Assembly (NCBI GenBank): GCA_002389905.1
Contig: DGRE01000039.1
Location: 1-64,000 of the forward strand
From: Hungatella sp. UBA4396
Lineage (GTDB): Bacteria; Bacillota; Clostridia; Lachnospirales; Lachnospiraceae
DNA length: 64,000 bases
Reading direction: 5' to 3'
Below are positions 27,773-36,476 of the stretch, piece by piece (the first letter of the stretch is position 1; every line of letters starts with the position of its first letter). Position numbers and translations under genes: made by a program. The notes under the pieces are model-generated. The model was not told the origin of the DNA. It ran no database searches and saw nothing but the letters and a program-made list of their open reading frames with translations.

Positions 27773-28381
27773 CTATAAAACGGGGAAATCAAAATAGGTA
27801 TTGGGGTATGGTTCGTTTCTTAATACATAGTGCCACCATTCGAATTTATATGGCTCAAACCCACTGCTTTCCATGATGGAACGCAAACGTTTGCGGTTTT
27901 GAACTTCCATTTTTGCAATCCCTTTTGCCTCATGGTGTGAATGCTCATCCATAAAATCGAAGCGGCCTCCCATGGAAATAAGCGCACCCGTATGTATGTG
28001 GTAAAGTGTAAGATCAATGGTACTTCCGCGGCTATGACTTGATTGCGGCGCCAAATATCCCCTTGTAACCATCTCGGTTCGTTGGATATTTGGATAGTAT
28101 CTTTCTTTTGTAAGGTTGTCCTCCGGTTGCCTGGCCCAACGCAGGAGGCAATCTACCGCACGTTTGGGCCGATACCCATCCCATAACAGCAATCCGTACC
28201 CAAGAGCCGCCGCCCGGCGTTGCGCCTCCTGCAGCGCAAGGGCGGCGGCATGTGTTCCCACTATACGATTGACCTCATATCCGTCTACTGGTTTCCCGGT
28301 GAAATTGTCCCATGTGGCATATTTGGCGTTCCAGCGGACACCACGCAAAATTTCATCTAAGAAAACAAATCCCTTTTCCAT
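27773..28381 (-). CDS. vanX: D-Ala-D-Ala dipeptidase VanX (vanB type)
   Basis: A 202-residue zinc dipeptidase that destroys D-Ala-D-Ala so that only D-Ala-D-Lac precursors remain. Active-site motifs SHSRGSTIDLTL and EWWHY (His, Asp and Glu ligands/base) are intact. The length equals VanXB. The start at 28381 follows AAAGGAG with 8-base spacing; an in-frame GTG nine bases earlier overlaps the ribosome site. Last gene of the vanRSYWHBX cluster; the preceding ligase gene ends 6 bases upstream. Cytoplasmic. Confidence 0.93.
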   Translation of the reverse strand: MEKGFVFLDEILRGVRWNAKYATWDNFTGKPVDGYEVNRIVGTHAAALALQEAQRRAAALGYGLLLWDGYRPKRAVDCLLRWARQPEDNLTKERYYPNIQRTEMVTRGYLAPQSSHSRGSTIDLTLYHIHTGALISMGGRFDFMDEHSHHEAKGIAKMEVQNRKRLRSIMESSGFEPYKFEWWHYVLRNEPYPNTYFDFPVL

Positions 28382-28386
28382 GTTTA

Positions 28387-29361
28387 TCACTCCTTTAAGG
28401 CTAATGCAATCAGGCGGTCAATCAGTTCGGGAAGTGCTATACCCGCAGCGGCCATCATACGGGGATAACGGCTGTATGATGTGAATCCAGGCAGGGTATT
28501 GACTTCGTTAAGCACAATGCGGCCGTTATCCTGTAAAAACATATCAACACGGGAAAGACCTTTACAGCCCAGCGTCTTATATATTTTCTTTGCCGTTTCC
28601 TGTATTCGTTTTCGCTTCTTTTCCGGCAGATCGGCGGGAACAGTGATGACTGCATTTTCAGAACCTTTTTCCGGCTCGGATTCCTGATGAATGCGAAAGA
28701 TACCGTTCCGCAGCCTGATTTGATCCACCTCGCCAACAATCAGCTCGGAACCATTTCCCAATACGGCACAACCGACCTCACAGCCCCCAATTGCCTGCTC
28801 AATTAAGACTTTGCTGTCATACTGCCTTGCCGATTCAATCGCGGCATCCAATTCGTCTGCGCCACCCACTCTTTTCACACCAAAGGATGAACCTGATCTC
28901 GCCGGTTTAACAAAAACAGGATAAGTAAATGCCTCTGCTGCCCACTTGTGGTTCTCATTGATAATCTCAAATTCGGGAGTAGCTATGCCTGCGTTTTTTG
29001 AAACCATATATGTCAGTGATTTATCCATACAAATCGCGGAGCTTTGAATATCGCAGCCCACATAGGGGATGCCGGACAATTCAAGCAGACCTTGTATTGA
29101 TCCATCTTCCCCCGACTTTCCGTGTAAAATCGGAAATACCACGTCAACAGGGCGGATTTCATATTCAAAGTTCTTCATCACAAGCAGTCCGTGTATGTTC
29201 CTGTCCGGGAGAAGTGAGGCCAGGCTGCAATCACCTTTTTCCCATTCCGTACTCGGTTTTTCGCTGTCAATGTTGGTAGCGATTTCTATTGCGGATTTTA
29301 TGGACACATCATGCTCCTCTGAGCAACCGCCAAACAGAATTGCAACCTTTAATCTATTCAT
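28387..29361 (-). CDS. vanB: VanB-type D-Ala-D-Lac ligase with apparent internal deletion
   Basis: A 324-residue ATP-grasp ligase that joins D-Ala to D-lactate. Family motifs are intact: FGGCSEEHDVSIKSA, HGKSGEDGSIQGL, FVKPARSGSSFGVK and LNEVNTLPGFT. Recalled VanB is 342 residues; here NIDSEK runs straight into PSTEWEKGD, lacking the roughly 19 residues that normally carry the YxxLYIGITKxGxW strand of the N-terminal domain. The frame is kept. The gap lies next to GAAAAA, so a slip between short repeats is plausible. Activity is doubtful. The start follows AAAGGAG and overlaps vanH. Confidence 0.9.
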   Translation of the reverse strand: MNRLKVAILFGGCSEEHDVSIKSAIEIATNIDSEKPSTEWEKGDCSLASLLPDRNIHGLLVMKNFEYEIRPVDVVFPILHGKSGEDGSIQGLLELSGIPYVGCDIQSSAICMDKSLTYMVSKNAGIATPEFEIINENHKWAAEAFTYPVFVKPARSGSSFGVKRVGGADELDAAIESARQYDSKVLIEQAIGGCEVGCAVLGNGSELIVGEVDQIRLRNGIFRIHQESEPEKGSENAVITVPADLPEKKRKRIQETAKKIYKTLGCKGLSRVDMFLQDNGRIVLNEVNTLPGFTSYSRYPRMMAAAGIALPELIDRLIALALKE

Positions 29362-30322
29362 GCGCCAAGCTCCTTTCAAAATTCAAACAGTTTTCGATTG
29401 TTTTCAGGGTGGTATCATGCAGCACCCGTTCAGTATAGTAAGCTGTATGCGGAGTGATTATCACATTCGGCATGCTTTGAAGTTTCAGCAGGAATTGATT
29501 ATCCATTGGTTTCCCAGTGCAATCAAAGTAGAAAAGTCCTTCCTCTCCCTCCAATACATCCAATGCGGCCCCGCCCAGTTTTCCATTTTCCAATGCTTTA
29601 ATAAGCGCATCAGTATCGATAAGTGCGCCCCGCCCTGTATTGATAATAAACGCTCCTTGCTTCATTTCCTTTATTTGTTCATAGCCGATGATATGGTGTG
29701 TATCTGAATCCAGCGGCACATGAAGCGTAACGATATCGCTGTTTTGCAGCAACTCCTTAAGCGGGACATAATCTGCCGCTATTTTCTGGCCGCGGTCATA
29801 AGCCAACACATGACACCCAAAACCCTGCAGCCGCTCAATAACCGCTTTGCCTATTCGTCCGGTTCCCAGCACGCCGACGGTCATGTCCCGCAGTTCTTTT
29901 CCGCGGGTGCTGTCCAGCCTGAAATCATATTTTTCCACTGAACGTACAATGGATTTCGCATTGCGTATGGCCATCAACATCAGCATCAGGGTATAATCGG
30001 CAACACTGTCAGGCGAATACTCCACATTGCCGACCGTGATGCCCATTCTCTCAGCGGCTTTTGTATCTATATGATTGCAGCCGATGCTCCGGGTAGAAAT
30101 ATACTTCACTCCGGCATTTTTCAACGCAATAATAGTGGATTCAGAAACCTCAGACTTGTGTCCCACGCTGATACATTGATTGGCGGGGACTGACTTTGCA
30201 GTGGTTTCTGATAGGTTGCCGCTTATAATAGCAGGTATGATGCCAAAGCGGGGTGACAGCCTGCGGAACACATCCGCCTCATCATGTTCACAGCCATAAA
30301 TGGTAATGCCAATGTTGTTCAT
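29354..30322 (-). CDS. vanH: D-lactate dehydrogenase VanH
   Basis: A 322-residue D-specific 2-hydroxyacid dehydrogenase that reduces pyruvate to D-lactate for the ligase. Seen: the NAD site VGVLGTGRIGKAVIERL, the substrate-binding Arg segment INTGRGALID and the catalytic His in ITPHTAYYTE. The length matches VanHB. The start overlaps the vanW stop (ATGA), and the end overlaps the vanB start, so vanW-vanH-vanB-vanX are translationally linked. Confidence 0.93.
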   Translation of the reverse strand: MNNIGITIYGCEHDEADVFRRLSPRFGIIPAIISGNLSETTAKSVPANQCISVGHKSEVSESTIIALKNAGVKYISTRSIGCNHIDTKAAERMGITVGNVEYSPDSVADYTLMLMLMAIRNAKSIVRSVEKYDFRLDSTRGKELRDMTVGVLGTGRIGKAVIERLQGFGCHVLAYDRGQKIAADYVPLKELLQNSDIVTLHVPLDSDTHHIIGYEQIKEMKQGAFIINTGRGALIDTDALIKALENGKLGGAALDVLEGEEGLFYFDCTGKPMDNQFLLKLQSMPNVIITPHTAYYTERVLHDTTLKTIENCLNFERSLAHE

Positions 30323-31149
30323 AACTTTTTTTCCTCCTTAATTTCTACGTTTTCCGGCAGAGGATAGCAGATTTTACATTTGTTGGTGTAAAGCGGTTTT
30401 TGCCCTGTTATTTCGCTGGTATCCGCGTCTATTTCTGATCTCTCAACCTTTACATATTCATAAATCCCGCCGCTTTCCCGGAAATACTCGGTGCTGCCGT
30501 TTGTGACTTTGTACCGCACTGGGGGCCTCTTATCCACGAACACCGTTCCTATGATGTTTTCATCATCGAATCCCACGGAAATTTGATATGTGCAATCGGT
30601 ATTGTTTTGTGCCTTTAAGTCAATCCAGCCCTCGGAAATTGTTGCGTCCCCCCCTTTAATCTCGTCGCTGTTCGGTTCGGGAAACTCCTTGACCTTGTGG
30701 CCGCTCCGCTCGATGACCGTCAGCGGTGTGTGCAGGAACATCCAAAACAGCAGATTACTCATCTGACACATGCCGCCGCCCTGCGCAGTAGTGAGCTTGC
30801 CATTTGTCACTGTAAGGCCGTTTTTATAGGGAACATGCTTATCCGCATAGCGTACAAGCCTCCAAAAGGAAAATGTTTCGCCCGGCCTTATCAAAAGTCC
30901 GTTCAGTGTCTTTGCCGCCAGCTTTAAGTTAAACACCTTGTTTTCCTGATACACCATATCAAAGCCGGTATTGCGGTTATATAACGCGCAACCCGTTTCA
31001 AATAGCTTATAAGGAAGCTGCTTCCTGTCAATGGTTTTTGCGTAGCGGTGCCCATCAAAGCGCATCCCGGCATAAAAAAATATCTTCCGCTGCATTATCC
31101 TGACCGGAAGCAGGAAAGGGAATAACTGCGTTACTCTTTTTCTGTTCAT
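30319..31149 (-). CDS. vanW: VanW protein
   Basis: A 276-residue VanW-family protein, found in vanB-type clusters but with no proven role. The family core is visible: NTGFDMVYQENKVFNLKLAA, RPGETFSFWRLV and GGGMCQMSNLLFWMFLHTPL. There is no clear signal peptide. It begins 12 bases after vanY and overlaps vanH. Confidence 0.92.
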   Translation of the reverse strand: MNRKRVTQLFPFLLPVRIMQRKIFFYAGMRFDGHRYAKTIDRKQLPYKLFETGCALYNRNTGFDMVYQENKVFNLKLAAKTLNGLLIRPGETFSFWRLVRYADKHVPYKNGLTVTNGKLTTAQGGGMCQMSNLLFWMFLHTPLTVIERSGHKVKEFPEPNSDEIKGGDATISEGWIDLKAQNNTDCTYQISVGFDDENIIGTVFVDKRPPVRYKVTNGSTEYFRESGGIYEYVKVERSEIDADTSEITGQKPLYTNKCKICYPLPENVEIKEEKKL

Positions 31150-31161
31150 ATCAATTTCCCC

Positions 31162-31968
31162 TTAGTTTATTTTGTTGAGATATTCTTCAAGGCAAATGCC
31201 CTGATTGTAAATTTCGGTGGCTGCATCAATGCCAACGTAGCGATAATGCCACGGCTCGTCAATTACTCCTGTTATTTCTGTTTTGCCGGCCGGATAACGG
31301 CGAATGAATCCAAACTTATAACTGTTCAGATCGAGCCATTTATAAACTTCTTTCCCAGTGGAACGGATACCGTCAGCGTTAATGTCAACAGCAATCCCTA
31401 ATTGGTGTTCACTTGTTCCGGGAACGGCTACCCATGTTTCAGCTTTGCTTACCGCTGCTGTGTCAGAGTAGCCCTCGGATTTATAATCAGCAATTTTTTC
31501 GGACATCAAGCTCTGTTGCTTTTCCGTAGTTCTATATCCGGAAACTACAACAGGATAAACGTAATCGCTCCTTGCGGCATCCAGCATTTCCTGCAGCGCA
31601 GGGTATATTCGCGTATCTACCAACTGCCCATTTGCCAACTCTGTAAAGTCTGCTTCATAATCCTCCGGAATGGGATTCCACTTGTTTACTAAAATTAAAC
31701 ACCACGTTGTTTCATCAGCAATGCTTTGCGTATCAGTGGTTAAACCGGTGTCAAAATCAGTATTGGCTACAGTATTCTTGGAAAGATGGGCGTCAGGCTG
31801 CTTATCTACGGCAGGCGGAATATGGTTTACGGTCAGTCCAAAAGCCAAGATCATCGCAGTAAGGCAGCAGCACAATCCTAAAGTAAACCCGCGGGATGTG
31901 TGACGCTTTAACTTTTTACGCCGCATATTTCTATTGAAATCATTGTCATTCCAATATTCTTTCATCAT
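31162..31968 (-). CDS. vanY: D,D-carboxypeptidase VanY (vanB type)
   Basis: A 268-residue membrane-anchored peptidase that trims terminal D-Ala from precursors. One N-terminal anchor segment is present (FTLGLCCCLTAMILAFGLTV). The zinc site is SEHQLGIAVDIN with the later EPWHYRYVG. The length matches VanYB. It is the first gene of the resistance operon and follows the four-box array at 32018-32056. The start is MMK at 31968 or the Met one codon later. Confidence 0.93.
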   Translation of the reverse strand: MMKEYWNDNDFNRNMRRKKLKRHTSRGFTLGLCCCLTAMILAFGLTVNHIPPAVDKQPDAHLSKNTVANTDFDTGLTTDTQSIADETTWCLILVNKWNPIPEDYEADFTELANGQLVDTRIYPALQEMLDAARSDYVYPVVVSGYRTTEKQQSLMSEKIADYKSEGYSDTAAVSKAETWVAVPGTSEHQLGIAVDINADGIRSTGKEVYKWLDLNSYKFGFIRRYPAGKTEITGVIDEPWHYRYVGIDAATEIYNQGICLEEYLNKIN

Positions 31969-32001
31969 GGCAGTCCTCCTGATTTATTTACCGACGGTGC
32001 T

Positions 32002-32056
32002 ATTATGGCAGAGCAGTCTGTATTTCCCCTGTAGCCAACCTGTAGTTTTTCTGTAG
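32002..32056 (-). promoter_or_regulatory. Resistance-operon promoter with four phased VanR-like sites
   Basis: On the plus strand, CTGTAT (32018), CTGTAG (32029), CTGTAG (32040) and CTGTAG (32051) repeat every 11 bases; read on the minus strand they are CTACAG direct repeats. They end just above a -10-like CATAAT (32002-32007) with no good -35, as expected for a response-regulator-activated promoter of vanYWHBX. The same box occurs before vanR. VanR binding is inferred. Confidence 0.65.
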
Positions 32057-32060
32057 CAGC

Positions 32061-32100
32061 AAGAAATAAAAAAAGACCAGCAGGAATAACCCTGTCGGTC
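32061..32100 (-). terminator. Terminator after vanRS
   Basis: On the minus strand a GACCG(A)CAGG / CCTG(C)TGGTC hairpin (32075-32100) is followed by a T run (complement of the A tract at 32067-32074). It separates the vanRS unit from the resistance operon, so the latter needs its own promoter. Confidence 0.7.
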
Positions 32101-32142
32101 AAAGCGGTGGATCGTTTTAATTCATTTTCTCCTTATAGCGGC

Positions 32143-33477
32143 TCATGCTCTTGGCAAGTCTATCCAAAATAGAACTCCCTCCGGAGTATTTTCTAAAGCA
32201 AAATTGATGTTCATGACTTCCAGAGTTTTCCGCACAATGGTCAGCCCCAAGCCGCTCCGGCCGCTTTCTCTTTTCCGTGCCCGGTCTATGCGGTAGAATG
32301 GGTCAAACAGCTTTGGCAGAACCCTATCGTCAATCCTCACTCCCGTATTCAATACGCAAAGGCGAAATTGCTCTGCTGTCGGTTCGCCCCATATCCGAAC
32401 CTCGCCCCCTTTAGGCGTATTCTGCACCGCATTCAATATGACATTGGAAAGCGCCTTTTGGAACATTTTAGAATCTATAAGACAGCTAAACCCAGCAGGA
32501 ATATCCGTAATGATACGCAAATCGTTTGCTTCCGCTAAAAGCTGATAATCAGGCAGCATACCCAAAACCGTATCTCTGATATCCAATTTTTCAGGAACGG
32601 GCGTAATTTTTCCATTGTTCAGGCTTACGATTTCAAGTATTTCAGAAATTGTTTTGCCCTGTACGTCCATCATTCTCACGCACTCACGCAGATATTTGGG
32701 GTGGTCTTTGTAATCGCCTATATTTTCAAGCATCCCTTCTAACAAGACACTTGTAGCCGCGATAGGCGTTTTTAGCTCATGGGAGACTGCTGAAAAGAAA
32801 TACCGCTGGGTTTCTTCCAACTCACGCACACGCAGGATTTCATCTTCTAATTGGGATATGGTTTCTTTCAGTTTTTCGTACATGAAATAAATGTCATGAG
32901 CCAATTCACCAAGCTCGTCTTTACGTTCTGCCGGAGGCGGGACTTCTTTGAGATTTGCCATTCTCCCGGCGCTATTTACAAGCTGTTTGATTGGTTTCGT
33001 TATTTGTCTTGCAAAAATGTATGCGCAAAAAAGGCTGAGTGCAAGCATTGCAGCAAATACAGCAAATACCCTGATTGCTAAATCACGATAAAGAGACTCT
33101 AACCCCGTCCTGTTTTGGGCAATAATGGAGAAGTCCGTATCATTATGCACGACATAGAAAAAGTCACCTCTAAAGCTGTCTGATGTAGTAGCGTTGGGTG
33201 TGGCATATATGGTTTTTTTGTTATTATCCACAACCAGGAACTCAAACGACTGGTTGTTTTCATGAAAACGTTGTGCCATTGCAGCAATGTCATTGTTATT
33301 GCTCGTCTGAATCCGCCGTACCAAAGGTTGATAAGAAGCTACTATTTCCCGGTTTTGCAATGTTCTGTAGAACAACATAAATTGCCCCGAAAACAGTACC
33401 GCCATCACGCTGACAAGCAGCAATATGGCAATTACCGTGTAAGTAAATACCTTAATGAAAATCCCATGTTTTTTCAT
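32143..33477 (-). CDS. vanS: Sensor histidine kinase VanS (vanB type)
   Basis: A 444-residue membrane kinase, close to the 447 of VanSB. An N-terminal membrane helix (FTYTVIAILLLVSVMAVLF), an external sensor loop, a second helix near residue 145, a HAMP region, the phosphoacceptor SAVSHELKTPIAA and ATPase motifs (NVILNAVQNT, SGRSGLGLTIVRK) are all present. It detects glycopeptide at the cell surface and phosphorylates VanR. The start overlaps the vanR stop. Confidence 0.92.
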   Translation of the reverse strand: MKKHGIFIKVFTYTVIAILLLVSVMAVLFSGQFMLFYRTLQNREIVASYQPLVRRIQTSNNNDIAAMAQRFHENNQSFEFLVVDNNKKTIYATPNATTSDSFRGDFFYVVHNDTDFSIIAQNRTGLESLYRDLAIRVFAVFAAMLALSLFCAYIFARQITKPIKQLVNSAGRMANLKEVPPPAERKDELGELAHDIYFMYEKLKETISQLEDEILRVRELEETQRYFFSAVSHELKTPIAATSVLLEGMLENIGDYKDHPKYLRECVRMMDVQGKTISEILEIVSLNNGKITPVPEKLDIRDTVLGMLPDYQLLAEANDLRIITDIPAGFSCLIDSKMFQKALSNVILNAVQNTPKGGEVRIWGEPTAEQFRLCVLNTGVRIDDRVLPKLFDPFYRIDRARKRESGRSGLGLTIVRKTLEVMNINFALENTPEGVLFWIDLPRA

Positions 33478-34139
33478 TCAGATTTCCCCTCTAACCGGTA
33501 GCCCACGCCACGAACTGTCTTGATAATGTTCTCCGGCAGCTTTGCCCGCAGATTTTTGATGTGGGTGTGCACAGTACTGCCGTCGCCATCAAAGTCATAT
33601 CCCCACACACGGGATAATATGATTTCGTGAGACAGCGTCCGGCCTTTGCTCTGAACCAACAGCAAAAGAAGTTCAAATTCTTTGCGTGTCAATGGCAGCT
33701 CCTCACCATCACAGCTTGCCACAAAATTCTCCGGCAGGAGCATCAGATTACCATAGCGGACTTCTTTTTCCAGCGCACCGCTGCGCCGGAGCAGGGCTTC
33801 CACTCGTTTCAGCAAAAGCTGAATTTTGAACGGCTTCGTCACATAGTCATCCGCTTCTGCATCAAAGGCCATGACTTGATTTTCGTCATCAGAAAGGGCC
33901 GTCATCATCAAAACGGGCGTATTATTTAGCTTGCGAAATTCCCGCAAAAGCTCATGCCCATCCATACCGGGCAGCATAATGTCGAGAATAACAAGCTGAT
34001 ATATATTTTCATAGAATTTCCCATGAGCTTCGTTCCCATCTGAGCAAGCGTCTACTTTATATCCGGCTTCGGACAAAAAGGTTTTGACAGTATTGCATAT
34101 ATGCTCGTCATCATCGACAAGTAAGATTCGTATAGACAT
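33474..34139 (-). CDS. vanR: Response regulator VanR (vanB type)
   Basis: A 221-residue OmpR/PhoB-type regulator. The phosphoacceptor Asp is in LVILDIMLPGMDG, and the C-terminal winged helix includes GDGSTVHTHIKNLRAKLPEN. The open frame reaches 34286, but the ATG at 34139 follows CGGAGGG and gives the family length. It overlaps vanS. Phosphorylated VanR would activate its own promoter and the vanY promoter, both of which carry 11-base-spaced CTGTA(G/T) boxes. Confidence 0.93.
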   Translation of the reverse strand: MSIRILLVDDDEHICNTVKTFLSEAGYKVDACSDGNEAHGKFYENIYQLVILDIMLPGMDGHELLREFRKLNNTPVLMMTALSDDENQVMAFDAEADDYVTKPFKIQLLLKRVEALLRRSGALEKEVRYGNLMLLPENFVASCDGEELPLTRKEFELLLLLVQSKGRTLSHEIILSRVWGYDFDGDGSTVHTHIKNLRAKLPENIIKTVRGVGYRLEGKSE

Positions 34140-34176
34140 AAATAAATCCCTCCGCAAAAAGGATAACACAGCAATC

Positions 34177-34193
34177 TGTATTTTCTCTGTAGT
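34177..34193 (-). promoter_or_regulatory. VanR-like sites upstream of vanR
   Basis: CTGTAT (34177-34182) and CTGTAG (34188-34193) on the plus strand are 11 bases apart, the same boxes and spacing as before vanY. They suggest autoregulation of vanRS. Confidence 0.55.
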
Positions 34194-34307
34194 TTTAAGA
34201 TTTTTTCGTTCAGATTTCATTTGTTCACCAGAGGGGGCTTGGCGCTGGGAAATACCTCGCTTTTTTGCGGCATATAGACCCTCCATTGCTGGAATTATTA
34301 TATGCGC

Positions 34308-34580
34308 TTAAACGGATAATATCAAGACGGCCTGTTTTTGCTGGTGGATTCTGTCCAATTTTCTTTCTTCAATTCCCATAAATGCAACAGGTTTCTTTTC
34401 ATTATTGACTGCAATAATCAAATGAGCTATGGAGCTCAAAGCCTGTGGAATATACTTCGCTATATCTTTGATCTCTGAATCAGATAAAAATAAATGTGTT
34501 TCTCTAACAGATTTATCCCAAACTTCAAGTAGTTGCTCTACCAGGACAGGGTTTAATTCATGGACTTCAATCAGTTTCAT
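34308..34580 (-). pseudogene. Truncated GNAT acetyltransferase
   Basis: A 90-residue frame that matches the N-terminal half of small GNAT acetyltransferases (VWDKSVRETHLFLSDSEIKD, then LIIAVNNEKKPVAFMGIEE). It stops before the acetyl-CoA-binding motif A, and the last dozen residues look unrelated. The break, near 34340-34366, lies about 150 bases from the vanR promoter, so insertion or recombination that brought in the van cluster probably cut the gene. Confidence 0.7.
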
Positions 34581-34959
34581 ATTTTATGGCTCCTTGTTAA
34601 ATTCTCGTTGCAAAAACACCCGGCGGTGCGCCTGGAGTAGAGGCACCCATGGCACTTTTGTTTTCTGAAGGTCACGGTTGACCATTATCATTCTTAGTTG
34701 CGTGGACAGACATTGCTCTGCGTTGATTCATTATACCAAATACCACTATGCAAGCACAATGAAATTACCAAGATACTTACTGAATTGCAATATTGAGAAA
34801 ATTTAAACTGATAAGTAAGAATACGATATTTGGGGCATTACTTATAATGGCGGGAGCATGCTTTACATTTTTATAACGATATACTGCATTGCACCAGGAA
34901 GCTATATCAATCACCTGTATAGAAGAACGTGTTAAAATAAAAAATGAGGACAAGCAATT
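34581..34959. other. Intergenic region without recognised gene
   Basis: About 380 AT-rich bases between the truncated acetyltransferase and the HD-domain gene. I see no convincing coding frame or RNA. A -10-like TAAAAT at about 34933 faces the HD gene. Confidence 0.4.
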
Positions 34960-35589
34960 ATGGAAATGGAAAGTGAATTATTTAATACAATAACGGAACA
35001 CTTGATGCTTAACGAAAAACCTTCTGATTATCTAAACTGGTTATCTAATTTAGAGAGTTTCAAGCAATGGCCTTTTTCCATGTTAGGGAGGTTAAAGGAC
35101 ACAGAGCAATCAAAAATCCACCATCCCGAGGGAAATGTCTGGAATCATACGATGCTGGTATTGGATGAAGCTGCAGCAGTGAGAGAAAAGAGCAGTGATT
35201 CAAAGGCATTCATGTGGGCAGCTTTGCTGCATGATATAGGAAAACCAGACACCACCAGAATAAAAGGGGAAAAGATTACTGCCTACAATCACGATAGTGT
35301 GGGAGCTGGCTTAGCAAAAGAATTTCTGGAGTCGGTTACATCTGAACAAGATTTTATTGTAAAGGTATGTATGTTGGTTAAATATCACATGCATATGCTT
35401 TATATTTTAAAAGATCTCCCGTTTAGTGATAAAAAGGGGTTGATTTCAAGTGTTGATATGAATGATATAGCCTTATTAGGGTATTGTGACCGATTAGGGC
35501 GGAAGGATGCTGACCGTAATAAGGTTATGGAGGAATATGGGAGATTTTATTCGATACTGAAAAATATGGAGAAAAAATATAGAAAATAA
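34960..35589 (+). CDS. HD-domain phosphohydrolase
   Basis: A 209-residue HDIG-type protein. The metal-binding residues are visible: H in WNHTMLV, HD in ALLHDIGKPDTT, then H in YNHDS and the later KYHMHML. The length fits small stand-alone HD hydrolases acting on nucleotides or phosphoesters. The start has only a weak AGGA upstream. Alone between the acetyltransferase remnant and a long hairpin; the substrate is unknown. Confidence 0.82.
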   Translation: MEMESELFNTITEHLMLNEKPSDYLNWLSNLESFKQWPFSMLGRLKDTEQSKIHHPEGNVWNHTMLVLDEAAAVREKSSDSKAFMWAALLHDIGKPDTTRIKGEKITAYNHDSVGAGLAKEFLESVTSEQDFIVKVCMLVKYHMHMLYILKDLPFSDKKGLISSVDMNDIALLGYCDRLGRKDADRNKVMEEYGRFYSILKNMEKKYRK

Positions 35590-35669
35590 TTAGAACTTAT
35601 GGAACTCCCACAAATCGAATATGGCCAATTCTTTTCAAACTTTTTCCTTTGTATGAAAGATTCAACCAG

Positions 35670-35738
35670 ACTATTGCTCGTAAAGAAACACATAGCTTTC
35701 CCTTTGTGGAAACTATGTGTTTCTTTATGAGCAATAGT
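35670..35738. terminator. Long bidirectional hairpin terminator
   Basis: Arms ACTATTGCTCgTAAAGAAAC (35670-35689, continuing CATAG) and their near-perfect complement (35713-35738) form a stem of about 25 bp. It separates the HD gene from the converging ABC permease gene. Confidence 0.7.
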
Positions 35739-35744
35739 GTAAAA

Positions 35745-36473
35745 TTATGTGACATCTTTTTTCTTCAGCCACTGCACAGCGAATACCATCGGCAATCCTG
35801 TAAACATAACACAGGAAGCCAAAAATGGAAGAGTGTCCTGGACGGTTAGATATCCCCTGCCATTGGCGTCCATTCCAAGGGCCAGCAAGGAATAGGGAAA
35901 GAAAAGTCCCCGCCCCGAATTTACCATGGCAAGTCCTATGATGCCGCCAATCAGCGAGATCCCCACGGGGCTGGCAAAGCTTTTAATGGTCATGGAGAAA
36001 GTTAATTGCACCGACGCTATGGAGATGCCCGCAAGCGCGCCAAGAAGAAGCCAGTGGGGCAAGTCGGAAGGCACCTTCCCCGATAATCCGGCATATTTTC
36101 CGCAGATCATGAAGAGCACGCCGGTTAGCAGCTGCGTCAAAATGACCAGCCCTGCTGAAACCATAAGCTTCCCAGCGAAGATTGTCTGAGCTGAAATCGG
36201 GAAAGTCAGCAGGCTGTTCCAATTGTTTTCCTGATGTTCCAGCCGCCATTGATAGGCGCACAGTACACCGATCAGCGACGGCAGGAAGAAGAAGCTGGAA
36301 AAAATGGTGTGCTGTGTCCACAGGCTATACCATTCTTTCGTAAGAATACCGATGTTCTGAAGATAATTGAATGTCCCCATAACAGACGCCAGCAGCGGCA
36401 ATGTAAAAAAGGCTATCCATACCGGTGCACGGCGCAGCTTTAAAATTTCCGTTTTTACGACAGCAAACAACAT
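35745..36473 (-). CDS. Lantibiotic-immunity-type ABC permease 2
   Basis: A 242-residue ABC-2 permease with six or so hydrophobic segments (WIAFFTLPLLASVMGTF, LLLGALAGISIASVQLTF). Length and layout match the paired permeases of lantibiotic immunity exporters (EpiG/SpaG/MutG type, CprC type). It is the third gene of the minus-strand unit, three bases after permease 1. It would expel antimicrobial peptides from the membrane. Confidence 0.82.
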   Translation of the reverse strand: MLFAVVKTEILKLRRAPVWIAFFTLPLLASVMGTFNYLQNIGILTKEWYSLWTQHTIFSSFFFLPSLIGVLCAYQWRLEHQENNWNSLLTFPISAQTIFAGKLMVSAGLVILTQLLTGVLFMICGKYAGLSGKVPSDLPHWLLLGALAGISIASVQLTFSMTIKSFASPVGISLIGGIIGLAMVNSGRGLFFPYSLLALGMDANGRGYLTVQDTLPFLASCVMFTGLPMVFAVQWLKKKDVT

Positions 36474-36476
36474 AGC

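Noticed and set aside
27773..34139. Tn1549-type transposon carrying the van cluster
   Set aside because: No integrase, relaxase or element genes flank the cluster; the conjugative element at the right end is 20 kb away and separately bounded.
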